DNA from: Mixophyes australis
Lineage: Eukaryota; Chordata; Amphibia; Anura; Limnodynastidae
Reading direction: 5' to 3'
NCBI GenBank assembly: GCA_036250195.1
Contig: JAVHZZ010000004.1
Coordinates: 255,750,728-255,814,727, forward strand
Length of the DNA stretch: 64,000 nt
The notes under the pieces are model-generated. The model was not told where the DNA came from, did no database searches, and saw only the letters and a program-made list of their open reading frames with translations. Both the position numbers and the translations under genes were made by a program. This document shows positions 49,686 through 62,100 of this stretch, in pieces (the stretch's first letter is position 1; each line of letters begins with the position of its first letter).

Positions 49686-51914
49686 TACAGAATCAAAAAC
49701 CAAAGTTTATGCAATATGAACAGAGGCAGAATTGTGAAGCTCAAATACTGTTAAAGTCAACATATGCTTAGAGGAAACTGTGAGTAATTTAAAACTGTGC
49801 CTTGGTAGTAGTATAGTGCTCCTCATCCGACAATAACCACCATGTGTTTCTGGGCCTGTTCAGGCATATTGCAGCTTCGCTGATCATAGAGTGTCTTTGT
49901 CAATGACATCTTCGTAGCTATGCATGGACCACGTTTTAAGAACAGAAGAGGCGGCATCGTACTGCTGTCAGTAGGTAAGAGTGAACCAGGGAGGAGGGTT
50001 TCAGTGGACAGAAGGGATCTGTCTCAGGCTTAGGCTGCATTATACACTGCGCAATGGAGAGGGTGCATAGGGTAGCCCTAGAAAAGGTTTCGCACTGGAG
50101 CCCAATGGCCTTTAACTACATCCCCATTTATTCCACAATTTTTAACTGTCCTTATATCAAATAAATCTCCATGGTTATCAAAACAATTCCCGACAGGATT
50201 ACAGACTGCCCCTTGACACATATTTACCAGTCGCACCAAAATCCATCTATATTTTCCGCTCTCTTAATAGGTGTGTTGTAGCTCCTTGCTGCGTGTGTCT
50301 TTAAAACATATTCAAGCAGCGGCAGAAATCAGACTACACAGTGTCATATCCTTATAAAAATATATTTTTCCCAGTTTACTGGCCCCTGGTTATGCAGCAA
50401 ATTACCTACACAGATTACAGACTCTGAACATTTCACCTCTCCGTTTTGTCTCCTGTCAACCTTGAGGATGATATTTATAGCAGCATCAGTCTATGAATTG
50501 CATACCATGACTTACTTGGAAATCAGATTCCATTCATTTATGCAAGCAAAATATTTTTTTTTAAATAAACAAAGATGAAATTTTTAAGAGCTGACAGCAC
50601 TGATATTACAACACAATGGTCTTGTTAGCATAGCCTTGTTATAGCAAGTGAATGGAAACACGCTGTATATAAAGAGTCACAGCTGAGGACATACACACAT
50701 ATATATTCCCATTATATCATTGCAGCTCTGACGATACTAAAACTAAACACTAGCACTCACCACCAAAACAACTGCTAGATGAAATTGGGATTAGCCGTCG
50801 TCAATAGGACTTCTTTAACGTTTACATGTCACCTACACTCAGTGAAGGCAATTGTTTCATGTGCTGAATCCGGCACTATGAATTAATAACATCACTGAGA
50901 CACAGTGCCTCACAGTTCTATAATATCACTAGCTCCGAATGATATTACAGACTGAAGTCTCATAAAAAGTGGTTCGGTACACAAAATGGCTACCTTCACT
51001 TTGTGATGGAAGCACTTTAAGTATTCATGTCAAGCATGAGCAGTAATGTAAAAGTATGAGGGTGGAATGGGATAAATCCTTCAGTAATGCCATGTGCATC
51101 CACTGTAATTATGACAAACCCAGGGATTTGTAAAACAAACATAATGTATCAGGTCTAGCACCATGGTGCTCAAGAATCTCAGAAAGGGATGGCTTACCTT
51201 AGTTTTGTACTAACTGGACTTTGCTCAAAATTTATAAAAAATAATATACTGTATATAGAGGATTTTTACAAGTTTAAATAACTAAAGTTCTGACAAAACA
51301 CATGCTTGCATAAGGAGCACAGGAATCAGTGGCGAACCAAGCCACTATAAAGCCCTGGATCGGTCAGCAGGTAGCTCACAGGTTCCGCTTTTTGAATGTA
51401 ATGATGCATCGCAAAGGTTAATCAGTAAGAGTAGACAGGTACCGCAAGAGTGAGGTCAAGTATGACCTAAGAGGCAAGAAGGTGAGCAGCGCATGCCCAA
51501 CAAGGGCTGGCACTTAGATATAACCCACTTTTGGGACTTCCCATCTAGGCAACCTTGAGGGGAGGTCCAAAAAGAAAGCAAGTGGGGTGTTTCACATCAC
51601 CACGGCCCTGCAACTCAATAACGAATTTACTTCACCATGCACAAATCACATCACGTCATTAGGACCCACGTTGACGCAAAGTGTATCATGATGGTCCTGC
51701 TCTATATTGAATTGCAGGCAGGGATGGCGGCTTACTCTCCTGGGAGTCAGGGAGCACATAACATCCCACCTCCCTCAAATTTGTGAATCTCAGAAGGGTA
51801 ACAAAGTGTAGGTTCATATGTACATTGTAATGTTATGAATCACATTCTGTAAGCATTGATTCTTTGGAGAAAAAAAAATTAAATAGAAAAGAATGATTTA
51901 TTAAAAATATGAAT
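49686..51914. other. Upstream/intron 1 DNA
   Basis: No gene or clear repeat recognised. All ORFs are short. Confidence 0.4.
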
Positions 51915-52765
51915 AAAGCATAGATGGTACTATGTCCCCTCTAGGCTTCATATCATATACCCTCAAACAAGTCCAGCATGTTGGAGAGACTGTGGCCACA
52001 CTGGCACCTTCATACACACATGGTGGGACTGTCCCAAACTGCGCCCGTTCTGGACAGAAGTTCTCGCATTAGCAACAGCTGTTCTCGATACTCCTGTGCC
52101 TTCCGATCCTAAGCACGTATTACTGCCTCTACCTCTTCCAGACCTTCCAACACATACCCATAAGCTTCTTCGGCATATTATCAGCGCAGCTACCTGTCAA
52201 ATAGCTGCCCACTGGCAGAACCCCATTCCTCCAATGCTCCAGATGGTCTGTGGTCAGATCTGGTACACCTATCAGATGGAACACATCACCAGCGTGCTCA
52301 GGGGCTAGTCCGTGTCCTTCAACAAAGTCTGGTCTCCCTGGGCTTCATATTACAACCAACCTCTGCTCCAATTTTAGTCAAACCCGATCCGTTATTGGAC
52401 ATACCAGATTGAACTATTACCTTCTGCTAAAGGCATAAAAGCGTGAATTCCTCCACCCTTCCAACCTGTTGTTCTCCCCCGCCCCCCATTTTGCCCTATA
52501 CCACCTCCTTACCCCCTTTTCTTCTCTTCTCTCTCTTACTTGTATAATTTAAAACAAAATAACATCTCCATGGTACCATGTGCATATGAAGCTGAATTTG
52601 TTTTGCAAAAGCTATGTGAGAAAGTGTCATTCATACTGTCAAATTTGTATGTGCATTTATCATCTCACTAATGTACCCTTCAAGAGTTTTATATTTTGTA
52701 ATACTGTTCAAGATAAGATGTTATTAATAAAACGTATTTAAAAAAAATAAAAAAAAAATATATGA
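51915..52765 (+). mobile_element. L1/Tx1-like LINE 3' end (second copy)
   Basis: The translation gives HRWYYVPSRLHIIYPQ, then CWRDCGHTGTFIHTWWDCPK (about 51975-52035), then LLRHIISAATCQIAAHWQNP (about 52162-52222). It is the same C-terminal region as the copy at 12320-14115 but a different sequence. The frame breaks. It ends with AATAAAACG and an A-rich tail at 52725-52760. It is 5'-truncated, as usual for LINE insertions. Confidence 0.8.
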
Positions 52766-55700
52766 CTAAAAAGATTATACTTTACTTATAATTTTTTTAT
52801 AATTTGGTTATAACAACTGGAGATTTTTGTTTTCACAGCCTTTGTTGTGATTAAGGGGCTTATATTGTTGCCCCTGTTTGAGATGGGACTGGATGGGGAG
52901 ATATCTATCTATCTATCTATATATATATTCATGTTACTTGAAAGGGGGGGGGGGAGCAGAAATCCCCAAATTGGCTAGGTGGTAGTTCTGGAGGTATCCT
53001 CTGGCACTGTTAGGTTATTATACCCTGGTATGGTTTGTCACCAGAATAGGAATCATCTGTGTCCTGTTGGGTGGGCACTATTTAAGGATTAGACGTGGCC
53101 TGGCAGGCAATGAGTTGCCCTGATACTCCTCTCCCCTTAAATAGGTAAAATCTGTGATTCTACATAAAAGGCTGTGCCTATTTTATCTCCACTGCTTGGT
53201 GAAGTATATATTATTGTGTGAGTTATGGTTGGGACATTGTGGGATATAGTATCCCAGTCTAAAAACATGCAGTGAGCATGGCTAACTACAAGCCACCAGC
53301 TCAGTCATCTGTTCCACTGGTTTTCTTTCAATTAATTTTGGCAGTCAATTGGAAGTCACCAAGCATCTGTTATTTCTGAATGGCTGTGATCATGGGGGGT
53401 TGGAAGCATAGCAATAGTTATCACTGGCTGCTATTGTGGTTATGTATCTCTGGTTTGCCACTTGGAGCAATGGGAAGAGTAAGAGGTCAGTGGCTGATCA
53501 GTGGCTTATACCTCATATTTCAGAGTGGCTTGAAACAGTAGAAGAAAATGAGACTCTAGATCAATGGATATTATAGCAAAAAGAAAAGGATAAAAAAGTA
53601 AAACAAACCACCTAATTATTTCACCAAAAATAAATAAAAAAAAAAGTGTAATGTAAAGACATGCACTTATGGAAATCAACCTGATTAAATGTACAGAGGT
53701 CACTTTTTTCCTGATGTGTAGGGTCAGATGTCTGGCAGAAGGACAGCAGATGTCCAAAGTCAAATATGTTAATTATAGTAGGAGGGCCAATAACACATAT
53801 AGTGGGACAATTACCATTCATCTTCTGAGCAGAAATCTGGGACTCTAGAAATCACCATATTATTTAATTCAACATAAAGGGTTACTTGAAGCAAGATACA
53901 GGTGGCCTTTACCAGAATCACTAAAATTAAAAATTAAGTGGCATTTGGAAACTCTGGCATGTCCAATAATTTCAGACATGACGTCTCCACATAAATGCAA
54001 AATTCAATAGTATTGAACCAAGCATGGCATTTCAAATAGGATATAAACTTTAGCAATACTGTGTGTTGCCTCTTAAAATCAATGCATTAAAATATAATTA
54101 AAGTTATTTATCAAAACAAAAGCTGGGGTCTAATACGGTTTACTTTGACACACTGTTATTCAAATGGTGCCCCACAAACCAAAGCCTTTTAGGTTGCCCC
54201 AAGCTCTTCATGAAATTGGCAGTAAGCAGACAAGAACACAGGCCTCAGCTTCCCAGATAAACTCCATAGTGTATGTTTTGTTTTTTTAAATCATCCCCAT
54301 GTGAAACACATGTATAGCTCTTCATATGGAGACTGAAACAGAACTGCTAGATCTGACAAGTGTATACAAGTTTAATGGTATCCCACGACAAATCTGTAGT
54401 TAGCCATTTCTTAAAACTAAGGAGCGGGATCGACTAGATCACCTCATCATAGACAAACTGGCTGGTGTGTGAAAGTAAATCACCTCTAGAAATATCAAAC
54501 AAAATATGCATTTATTAATCCCATCATAAAACATCCACATTGCCACCCTTGATCTACTAGACAACGTTTCAATAAGAAACCCTGCTAGAGAAAGTGTTTT
54601 CTTAGTAACGCCAACATATGACAGTCAGCCACAGCCAGACATATGTTACATGACTAGCGGACATAAGGAGACATACTAGACACCAACAAGGTGGTGTATA
54701 CAGATGGGTACCAAAAATCTGAAAGTTTTCCAATTTTTACTGAAGAAATAAACGGGTGGCATTTTAAAGTTTTGTTTAATCAAGATGCACTTTTGAGTAA
54801 TGTTTGCTGAAAAGCCAATTCTCCTTCCAACCTATAAAGCACAATAGATCATCATCCTCAATCTTCTAATGCTTCAAGTCTCAATAGTGACCATCTGTAC
54901 AATGAAGGTAAGGGTGAGGTACAGAGCCTAAAACATGGCACCATTTAATTGTTCAGTCTGTATCCAAATTGGATCTTACAACAGGGGATCACCTCTCTTC
55001 CATATTTTTATCCCATAATTTGTACCACCTAGTTGTCTAATGAAAGTTACTTTATTTTTTTACAAATACAGCCTTTTGTAACAATTTGTGGTTTTCCATA
55101 CGCACCCATTGGCATAGACTGATACAATGCATTGCCATATTCATGGTGAAACCATGGCAGAAGAGCATTTTTAAAAGGCCTTTAACTTCATAGCAAAATC
55201 CTATGGAAGTCCCTTCCTTTCTTCTAACAATTATTGGGGACCAGACTGGGTTACTTAACAGATGGTGTAACAAGATAACTACAATGTAAAAGGAAATGCA
55301 CATCCTCTTCTTCCTCCAGTAAAAGACAACCCACAGACTGCAATCAATGACTTAACAGCTGTTTGGATGCATTGAAAAGCAAAGGAGGCACCTCAGCTAA
55401 TGTTTAGTTCTGAAGGGACCATTTAATGAAAATCTAATGACTGATGGATCCACCATTCTGTACAGAGCATGAAATGTGTTCTAAGAGAAAAATTCAATTT
55501 AATCTAGATAGTACATTGACTAAAGTATGCAAAATTTTCCTAATAAGCAAAACAGATTCTGCATGAAACATTCATTGTTTCTAATCACACTCAACTCTCT
55601 ATGTAGTATATTGTGATCATTTGTCATTTCAAGTAATGTAACAAATAATAGTCTACTGGGCACCTTTGGTTTTCAAGTTCAATATGCCAAAGAGGGCACA

Positions 55701-55854
55701 TTTCCTTACCCAGGAGTAGCGAATATTTTACCTTAATTGTTGGTGTAGTCATGTGAAAATTCATATTTTCAGATAATATTTGTTTAGCACAGCCAATCCA
55801 AAGTGAAATACTGTATCAAACTAATAGAACAATATTGAAAATGCTACTTTCCTG
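52766..55854. other. Upstream/intron 1 DNA
   Basis: Contains a TATC microsatellite (52901-52920), a G-run near 52943-52953 and no recognised gene. Confidence 0.4.
52901..52928. repeat. (ATCT)n / (AT)n microsatellite
   Basis: About five ATCT units followed by AT repeats. Confidence 0.9.
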
Positions 55855-55939
55855 CAATGGGACAGAGACTGATGTGAGCGAGTTCTCTGTACAGCGCTGC
55901 GGAATCAGTGGCGCTATATAAATAAATGATGATGATGAT
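55855..55939 (+). mobile_element. SINE 3' end fragment (L2-type tail)
   Basis: Starts CAATGGGACAGAGACTGATG and ends TGGCGCTATATAAATAAATG with (GAT)n, the 3' quarter of the SINE seen at 39751 and 58798. The head is missing, as in 5'-truncated insertions. Confidence 0.88.
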
Positions 55940-56479
55940 AGGACATTACCTGCAGACTATAAAGGTCAGTACAATGGCCTCATAGTTGAACATCTCTTTC
56001 ACCTACTCAGGTGGCACAAATTACAACACAATTCTATGCAGCACTGCTATCCGGTCTCATGAAGGAGCCAACTATGCAGAATTAGCCATTTTAGAAGATT
56101 ATCCATGTTTTTGTAATAAGTAGAGAGATTGCCCACACCCAATAAAATGGTAAAGAGGACTTCTAGGCTTTAATGCACTGCATAGGAGATATCATTGTCT
56201 AGCACACTGATGTCCAACAGCTGCCCCTCTGGTCAGACACATTTTTCTTTGCAGTTTATTTCTGGTTTCCCTCCATCCACCAACTGAAAGAAAGACAAGG
56301 TGACTGAAAACAGAGACCCCGATTTCCTGGTGGGAGTATGGGGTTGTGGCATAAGAGCTGGTAGTTGCAGTGCCCAAGTGTAGACAAGTGTTTTAAGTAA
56401 TTTATAATGTTACATATGCCACTGGTGTGGACTAATCAGATGCCTGAATCACAGCCTTCACATCATGGCAAGTGAGGTG
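55940..56479. other. Upstream/intron 1 DNA
   Basis: Nothing recognised. Confidence 0.4.
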
Positions 56480-56760
56480 CAACAGTAAACATTGCTGGGG
56501 CTACACTCCTACGGGCAATTTAATTAAGGAGACTGTAGCAGTGGCAGATGCGGAGAGGCTTGGCACATACTCTTGGCACATGCTTGAGCACTTCTGCTGC
56601 TGGCATATTACTGAACATTACTACTGGGCATTTGTTGTCTCTGGGCACCATTTTTGTTGGTGGTCTTAGTAATGCGCATGGCTTATTACCACTTCTACTG
56701 GAACATTACTATTATTAGTGACTTATTACAGGACTACTGTCATACTGTATACAGTCACCA
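56480..56760. repeat. Degenerate tandem repeat array, left part
   Basis: Diverged units resembling ATTACTGGGCATTACTACTG and CTGCTGGCATATTACTGA recur here. Phrases such as CTTAGTAATGYGCA..., TTATTACCACT and ATTATTAGTGACTTA are shared with 58161-58780, on the far side of the L2-like element. Confidence 0.65.
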
Positions 56761-58160
56761 CCTCTGGATCTATCTCCCCCCCCCTCCTCCCTTACAGTAG
56801 GGGTCCCCCAAGGCTCTGTTCTCGGACCCCTACTGTTCTCTCTTTACACCTCTTCCCTGGGTGAACTCATCAGCTCCTTTGGTCTCAAGTACCACCTTTA
56901 TGCGGATGACACCCAACTCTACCTTTCCTCTCCCGATCTCTCTCCCTCCCTCCTCTCCAGGGTGTCCACCTGCCTCTCCGCCATCTCCTCCTGGATGTCC
57001 TCTAGATTCCTCAAACTTAATCTCGCTAAAACCGAACTTATTGTCTTTCCCCCCCGCTCATGCCCCCTCCCATTGCGACCTTTCTATCACCGTTCTCAAC
57101 TCCTCTATTTCCCGTTCCTCAACTTCGCTGCCTTGGCGTCACCCTTGACTCCTCTCTCTCCTTTGCCCCTCATATTCTCTCTCTCACTAAATCCTGACGC
57201 TTCAAGCTGCGCAACATCGCACGCATTCGGCCCTTCCTCTCCCAAGATGCCACTAAAGCTCTTGTCCACTCTTATTATCTCCCGCTTGGACTACTGTAAC
57301 CTCCTCCTTACTGGCCTCCCCCGCTCTCATCTCGCTCCCCACTCAATGCTGCCGCTCGGTTCATTTTCCTTTCTCGCCGCTCCTCTTCTGTCTCCCCCCT
57401 CTACCAATCCCTCCACTGGCTCCCCATCCCCTACAGAATTGTGTTCAAGCTCCTCACTCTTACTTTCAAGGCCCTCTCCAACTCCACTGCTCCCTACATC
57501 TCCAACCTAATCTCCATTCACGCTCCATCACACCCTTTGCGCTCGGCTAACGACCACCGCCTCTCTTCCCCCCCTGATTACCTCCTCCCATGCTCGCATC
57601 CAAGACATCTCCCGCGCTGCCCCCCTCCACTGGAACCAGCTCCCCCGCTCCATCAGAACTTCCCCCAACCTGTCCAGCTTCAAACGGGCCTCAAAAACCC
57701 ACCTCTTCCTTAAAGCCCTCCAGTCCCCCACCTAATTGACCTCCTCCCAGTCTCCCCCTACTCCCCTCCCACTCCTGCCCTCCCTCCTGTCCCCCTCCTT
57801 TTCATTCTCCTCTTCCCTCCCATTCCCTCCTCCTACCATTGCGTCTCTATCCGTCCTACCCTCCCCTTAGATTGTACGCTCCTTCGAGCAGGGCCTCCTC
57901 TCCTCCTGTTCTCCACCACAGTAACTCTGCTCTTCAGCTCCTTGTCTCTTCCACGAGGTCCTCCTGCTCTTCTACCCCTCTCTCTACCCCGCTTGGGGCT
58001 CTCACCTCTCATCTAGCTGTACATTGAGCTTCGGAGTTACTGTGCTTTTTGTTAACTGTACCGTGCTGTCTCACCCTGTATCGCGTTTCTGTCTGTCCCT
58101 GTACGGCCCTTCGGATAGCTAGTGGCGCCCTATAAATAAATAATAATAATAATAATAATA
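56761..58160 (+). mobile_element. L2-like LINE, 5'-truncated, RT C-terminal part to 3' tail
   Basis: The open pieces give [20 protein letters not shown], then [15 protein letters not shown] with the RT catalytic YADD (about 56896-56940), [14 protein letters not shown], and [19 protein letters not shown], followed by a Trp/Leu-rich end (57420-57720). This order is typical of the L2/CR1/Rex group. The frame changes near 57050, 57170 and 57450. The 3' end carries GATTGTACGCTCCTTCGAGC and TGGCGCCCTATAAATAAATA followed by (AAT)n. The plus strand is strongly pyrimidine-rich throughout. It is inserted into an old tandem array. Confidence 0.85.
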
Positions 58161-58790
58161 CTGGGCAATACAACTGCTACTTCTGACACATTACTGAGCA
58201 CCTTTCCTGGCACATTAGCAGACACTACTAGTCCTTTACCATCTGTATTTTTGTTATTTCTATTATATTACTGAGCACTGCTATAACATGTAGCTTAGCA
58301 ATGGTCACTGTTTTTATTGCTAGCTTAATATTGGGCATAATTGCTACTGCAGCCACAACTGCTATTGCTGCTTGCACATCACCAGTACCGTTGCGTCATC
58401 ATGAGAATTTGTTCGTTTTGCTATATTAATAGACTACTACAATTATTAGTGACTTAGTAATGTGCAGTGATTTATTACCACTACCACCTCTATTGGCATA
58501 ATACCAGGCATTATTATTATTAGAGGTTTATTAATGGACATTACGGTTACTGCTGGCATATTAGGCAATACTAGTGCTGATGGAGTATTACTGGGCATTT
58601 CTGCTACTAGTGATATATTATTGGACTTTAGTTATTCCTGCAAAATTGCTGGGCATTACTAATGCCAGCTCATTAATAGGTATTACCATTATTAACATAT
58701 TCCTTATTATTACTACTGCAGTAGTAGACATTCCTCCTACTGCTGCTGGCATCCTCTGTGCTGCTAAAGCAATCTGATGGTATATAAGCA
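58161..58790. repeat. Degenerate tandem repeat array, right part
   Basis: Continues the array of 56480-56760 with units around ATTACTGGGCATTTCTGCTA and GTTACTGCTGGCATATTA. The unit length is roughly 40-50 nt but strongly diverged. Confidence 0.65.
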
Positions 58791-58797
58791 TCCTATG

Positions 58798-59137
58798 GGC
58801 AGCACGGTGGCTAAGTGGTTAGCACTTCTGCATCACAGCACTGGGGTCACGAGTTCAATTCCCAACCATGGCCTTATCTGTGAGGAGTTTGTATGTTCTC
58901 CCCGTGTTTGCGTGGGTTTCTTCCGGGTGCTCAGGTTTCCTCCCACACTCCAATAACATACTAATCGGTTCATTGGCTGCTATCAAAATTGACCATAGTC
59001 TCTCTCTCTCTCTTTGTCTGTGTATGTATGTTAGGGAATTTAGACTAAGCTCCAATGGGGCAGGGACTGATGTGAATGAGTTCTATGTAAAGCACTGCGG
59101 AATTTGTGGCACTATATAAATAAATGGTGATGATGAT
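58798..59137 (+). mobile_element. tRNA-derived SINE with L2-type tail (copy 3)
   Basis: Starts GGCAGCACGGTGGCTAAGTG. A-box-like TGGCTAAGTGG at 58808-58818 and B-box-like AGTTCAATTCC at 58852-58862. The body GTATGTTCTCCCCGTGTTTG, a TC run, and the tail GGCACTATATAAATAAATGG with (GAT)n follow. This is the copy with the clearest head. Confidence 0.9.
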
Positions 59138-62100
59138 TCTCAGCGCTATGTATCATATTATTAAATCTATTGCATCCCTGTGGACATCCTCAATCATCTG
59201 CAGGTTATATATTAACACAACCTAATTTTGCTCATCCAACGATTTTCTTTAAAAAAAAGTTTTAGATAAATAAAATATATGTTATGAACAACCCTTTTGA
59301 AGACCCCAGGGGCATAAGTGAGACACCAAACTATCTACTTGGTTGACCACCAAAGGATGCAAGCCACAACTACATACTTACAATGGTATAAATCATCAGG
59401 TTTAGATATGATCAGAATTGCGTAAAACAGAACAGATAAGTGCAACTACCCTATATTACTCAATACCGCTAGAAGGAGCAGAGACCATTTGGCACTACAG
59501 AGCACTGTAACTCCTCTGTTAAGGAGATGCATGCTGAATGTTATACTAAAGAGTAACTACATTCAATGCACAGCTCATGCCCCGGCTGCTCGAATACCTA
59601 GGGCAGTCAAAGGCCCAGTTCTACACCTGTTAATTGCCGATTTCCAGAATATCTCTGGGAGATGCGTAACTCACAGGGAATAGGGTTTTCCTAAGTTTGA
59701 CAAAGCCTGTAAATATCATCACAGCATCTGAACAATTTAGAAATGACAGCACATGAATTCAGCATTCTAAAAAGGTAACATTTTTCAGTGAGAAATCTTT
59801 AATACATAGGGCATCCTTGTTTTAGCCGAAGAACATTATTTCTGCTAAAGTGAGATCTACAGGCAAATGCCATTGAAATTAACCCAATAAATACATCAGT
59901 ACTAATATTTTACATTTGCTCAGAGACTCTGGATGAAATTAACTTGATTTAGGCTAAATCTGCTTTAAACAACATGTATAAGGACATAAGCATTGACTGT
60001 AGTGTTAAACTTTTCATTCGGCCTATAGGAGAGAATAATTGAGTTTGTGGGCCATCCCAAAACAGAGCTACATTATACTGTAGCGAAGAGTACTCCTGGT
60101 CAGATGCCAGCTGCTCCTGTCAATTATCAGATATCAAGACAATGCCCAGGTACAAGACACAGATGTATTCCTTTCTCTGTACAGTGCAGCCAAGCTCTGA
60201 GCAAATCTCAGCATCCATTGGATGCAGGTCTCATATCAGTAGTAAAGCAAGACGAAAGGGAAAATTTGTAGCTAAGATGACTAAAATTATGGTTTATTTG
60301 CAGAAATTAGTAATGTACACTATGAGATGGAAAAGAGCATTTAGGAACTGTATATAATCAAAATCTAAAGAGGATCTGAACTAGAGATGTTGGCAGTCAA
60401 TGAAAGAAAATGCCAACATGAGGTACAAGGAGAGAGAAGCAGGGTTCAGACGGGAGAGATGAAGTGAGGCGCACGAGAGAGGCGAGTAGAAGTGCGGTAC
60501 ACAAGGCAGGGGCAGGAGAACAGACGTCAGGTGCACAATGGGAGTTTTACGCAAGATATGGGAAGACTTACAAAAAAAGTTCTATTGTCTTGGCTCCCAT
60601 AATTTCAGCATAAAAAAAACAAAAAACCAACAGGGCACACACAGATGTGGTTTGAAGATTGCTGAGCCACAAAAAAAAACAAAAAACTATGTCCCCTTTC
60701 CTTGTCCTTTTAATTTGGGTTCCTCAGGCTTTAAATTGAAATACAAGTGTTGAGAAAAAAATGTGGGGCTGGGGGAAGAAAAATGGTGACCTTTCTTTTC
60801 TTTTTTTTGAACAAAGACTTGTTTTTAAAGGCAAGTACATAAATAACTGCAGACAGACAAATAATTTATACAGAATAATAAATCACCGTACATACCATAT
60901 GTACACTTTTTAATAAGGATTATCATTTCACCTTTACATAAGGGTAATAATGTAGTTCAGGCAAGTAATTTTAAACACGTGGAGAGAGTGGGAGATAAGG
61001 AAAAGAGAATGAGTGTAGGAGTTAGGAAAGGGAAATGAGGAATAGCGTGGAAACAGTGCAGTGGAGCAGGGATGCTATGACAGGTTGACATGAGATACAA
61101 GACAAAGGCAATAAAACATTGAGCAGCTGAGTGAGAAGCAAATGAATATGACAAGGACCATGAGCACAGAAAAGAAGCAAACAAAATAAACATGGTAATG
61201 TAGTATACTAATTGTACACATACCTGGTGCACCTACAGTAGGTAGAATCAGCCACCAGTTTTGTCAAACCATAGAACTCAATTTTACAAATACGAGGAAG
61301 ATATGATCGGTACAGTGTGCATGTAAAGAGAGGAAGGGTTACATATTAACCACCCAACATAGGTCTATATTCTGTTGTACTGGGCACTAGTGCAACAGGT
61401 AAACCTGCCGAGAGGTCACTCTTTTCTGCTCCCCAACAGACCAAAACCAGGTGGTCACTGGGAGCCTCTGGTCCCAGTAACTTCCATGGTAAGAGAATCA
61501 AAATGTAATTGGCAAAACATAGCATTCAGTGTGACTGCTGTCTTCCCCATGGTGGAAGCACAACTGTTGGACTTGCAAGGGAATCCTGGCAACGTCATTG
61601 GAACTGGGACATGATCTGTGTCTCCTGCACTGCAACAACATAAGATCACTTGTGATAGTGATCTACTGCTGGCTGACATGCCAGCAAGGAAGATTTAAAC
61701 TAGCCATAGACACAGATTTTTTTTTGTTAGTTTGGCATACATGAAAAATGATCAGATTTTTTAATGATTAGATTAGTAGAATGAGCGATTGCTTCACACA
61801 ACATTTTTAGTCTTGTCACATGATTAGACTTCACACATTTCAACAAAATATTTGCTTTAATTTAATAAAAAATTAGTTAAAAAAGGCCATCTCACTTCAA
61901 CTCATTCTCCAGCACCCACCATGGACATACATTTTGAATTGGTGTAATGAACATATATTGCCCAAATCCATAAATAAGGAGGCAAGCCCCAAATGTTTCC
62001 CTTATTCCCACCACAAAGGAGCCGTGTGCAATCATATGTTATATTAAGAAGTTAAACTTTTAAAAAAAAATGTAAATGATGTACTTTTGTTACTGGCCCT

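Noticed and set aside
50205..50275. Minus-strand segment ending GCGACTG/GTAAAT as DBN1 exon 1
   Set aside because: The translated residues before the donor do not match any drebrin N-terminus.
52901..52953. CRISPR-like regular repeats
   Set aside because: Simple microsatellite and homopolymer; no spacers, and the genome is vertebrate.
58798..58880. A tRNA gene suggested by A and B boxes
   Set aside because: The cloverleaf does not form, and the boxes belong to a repeated SINE head seen in three copies.
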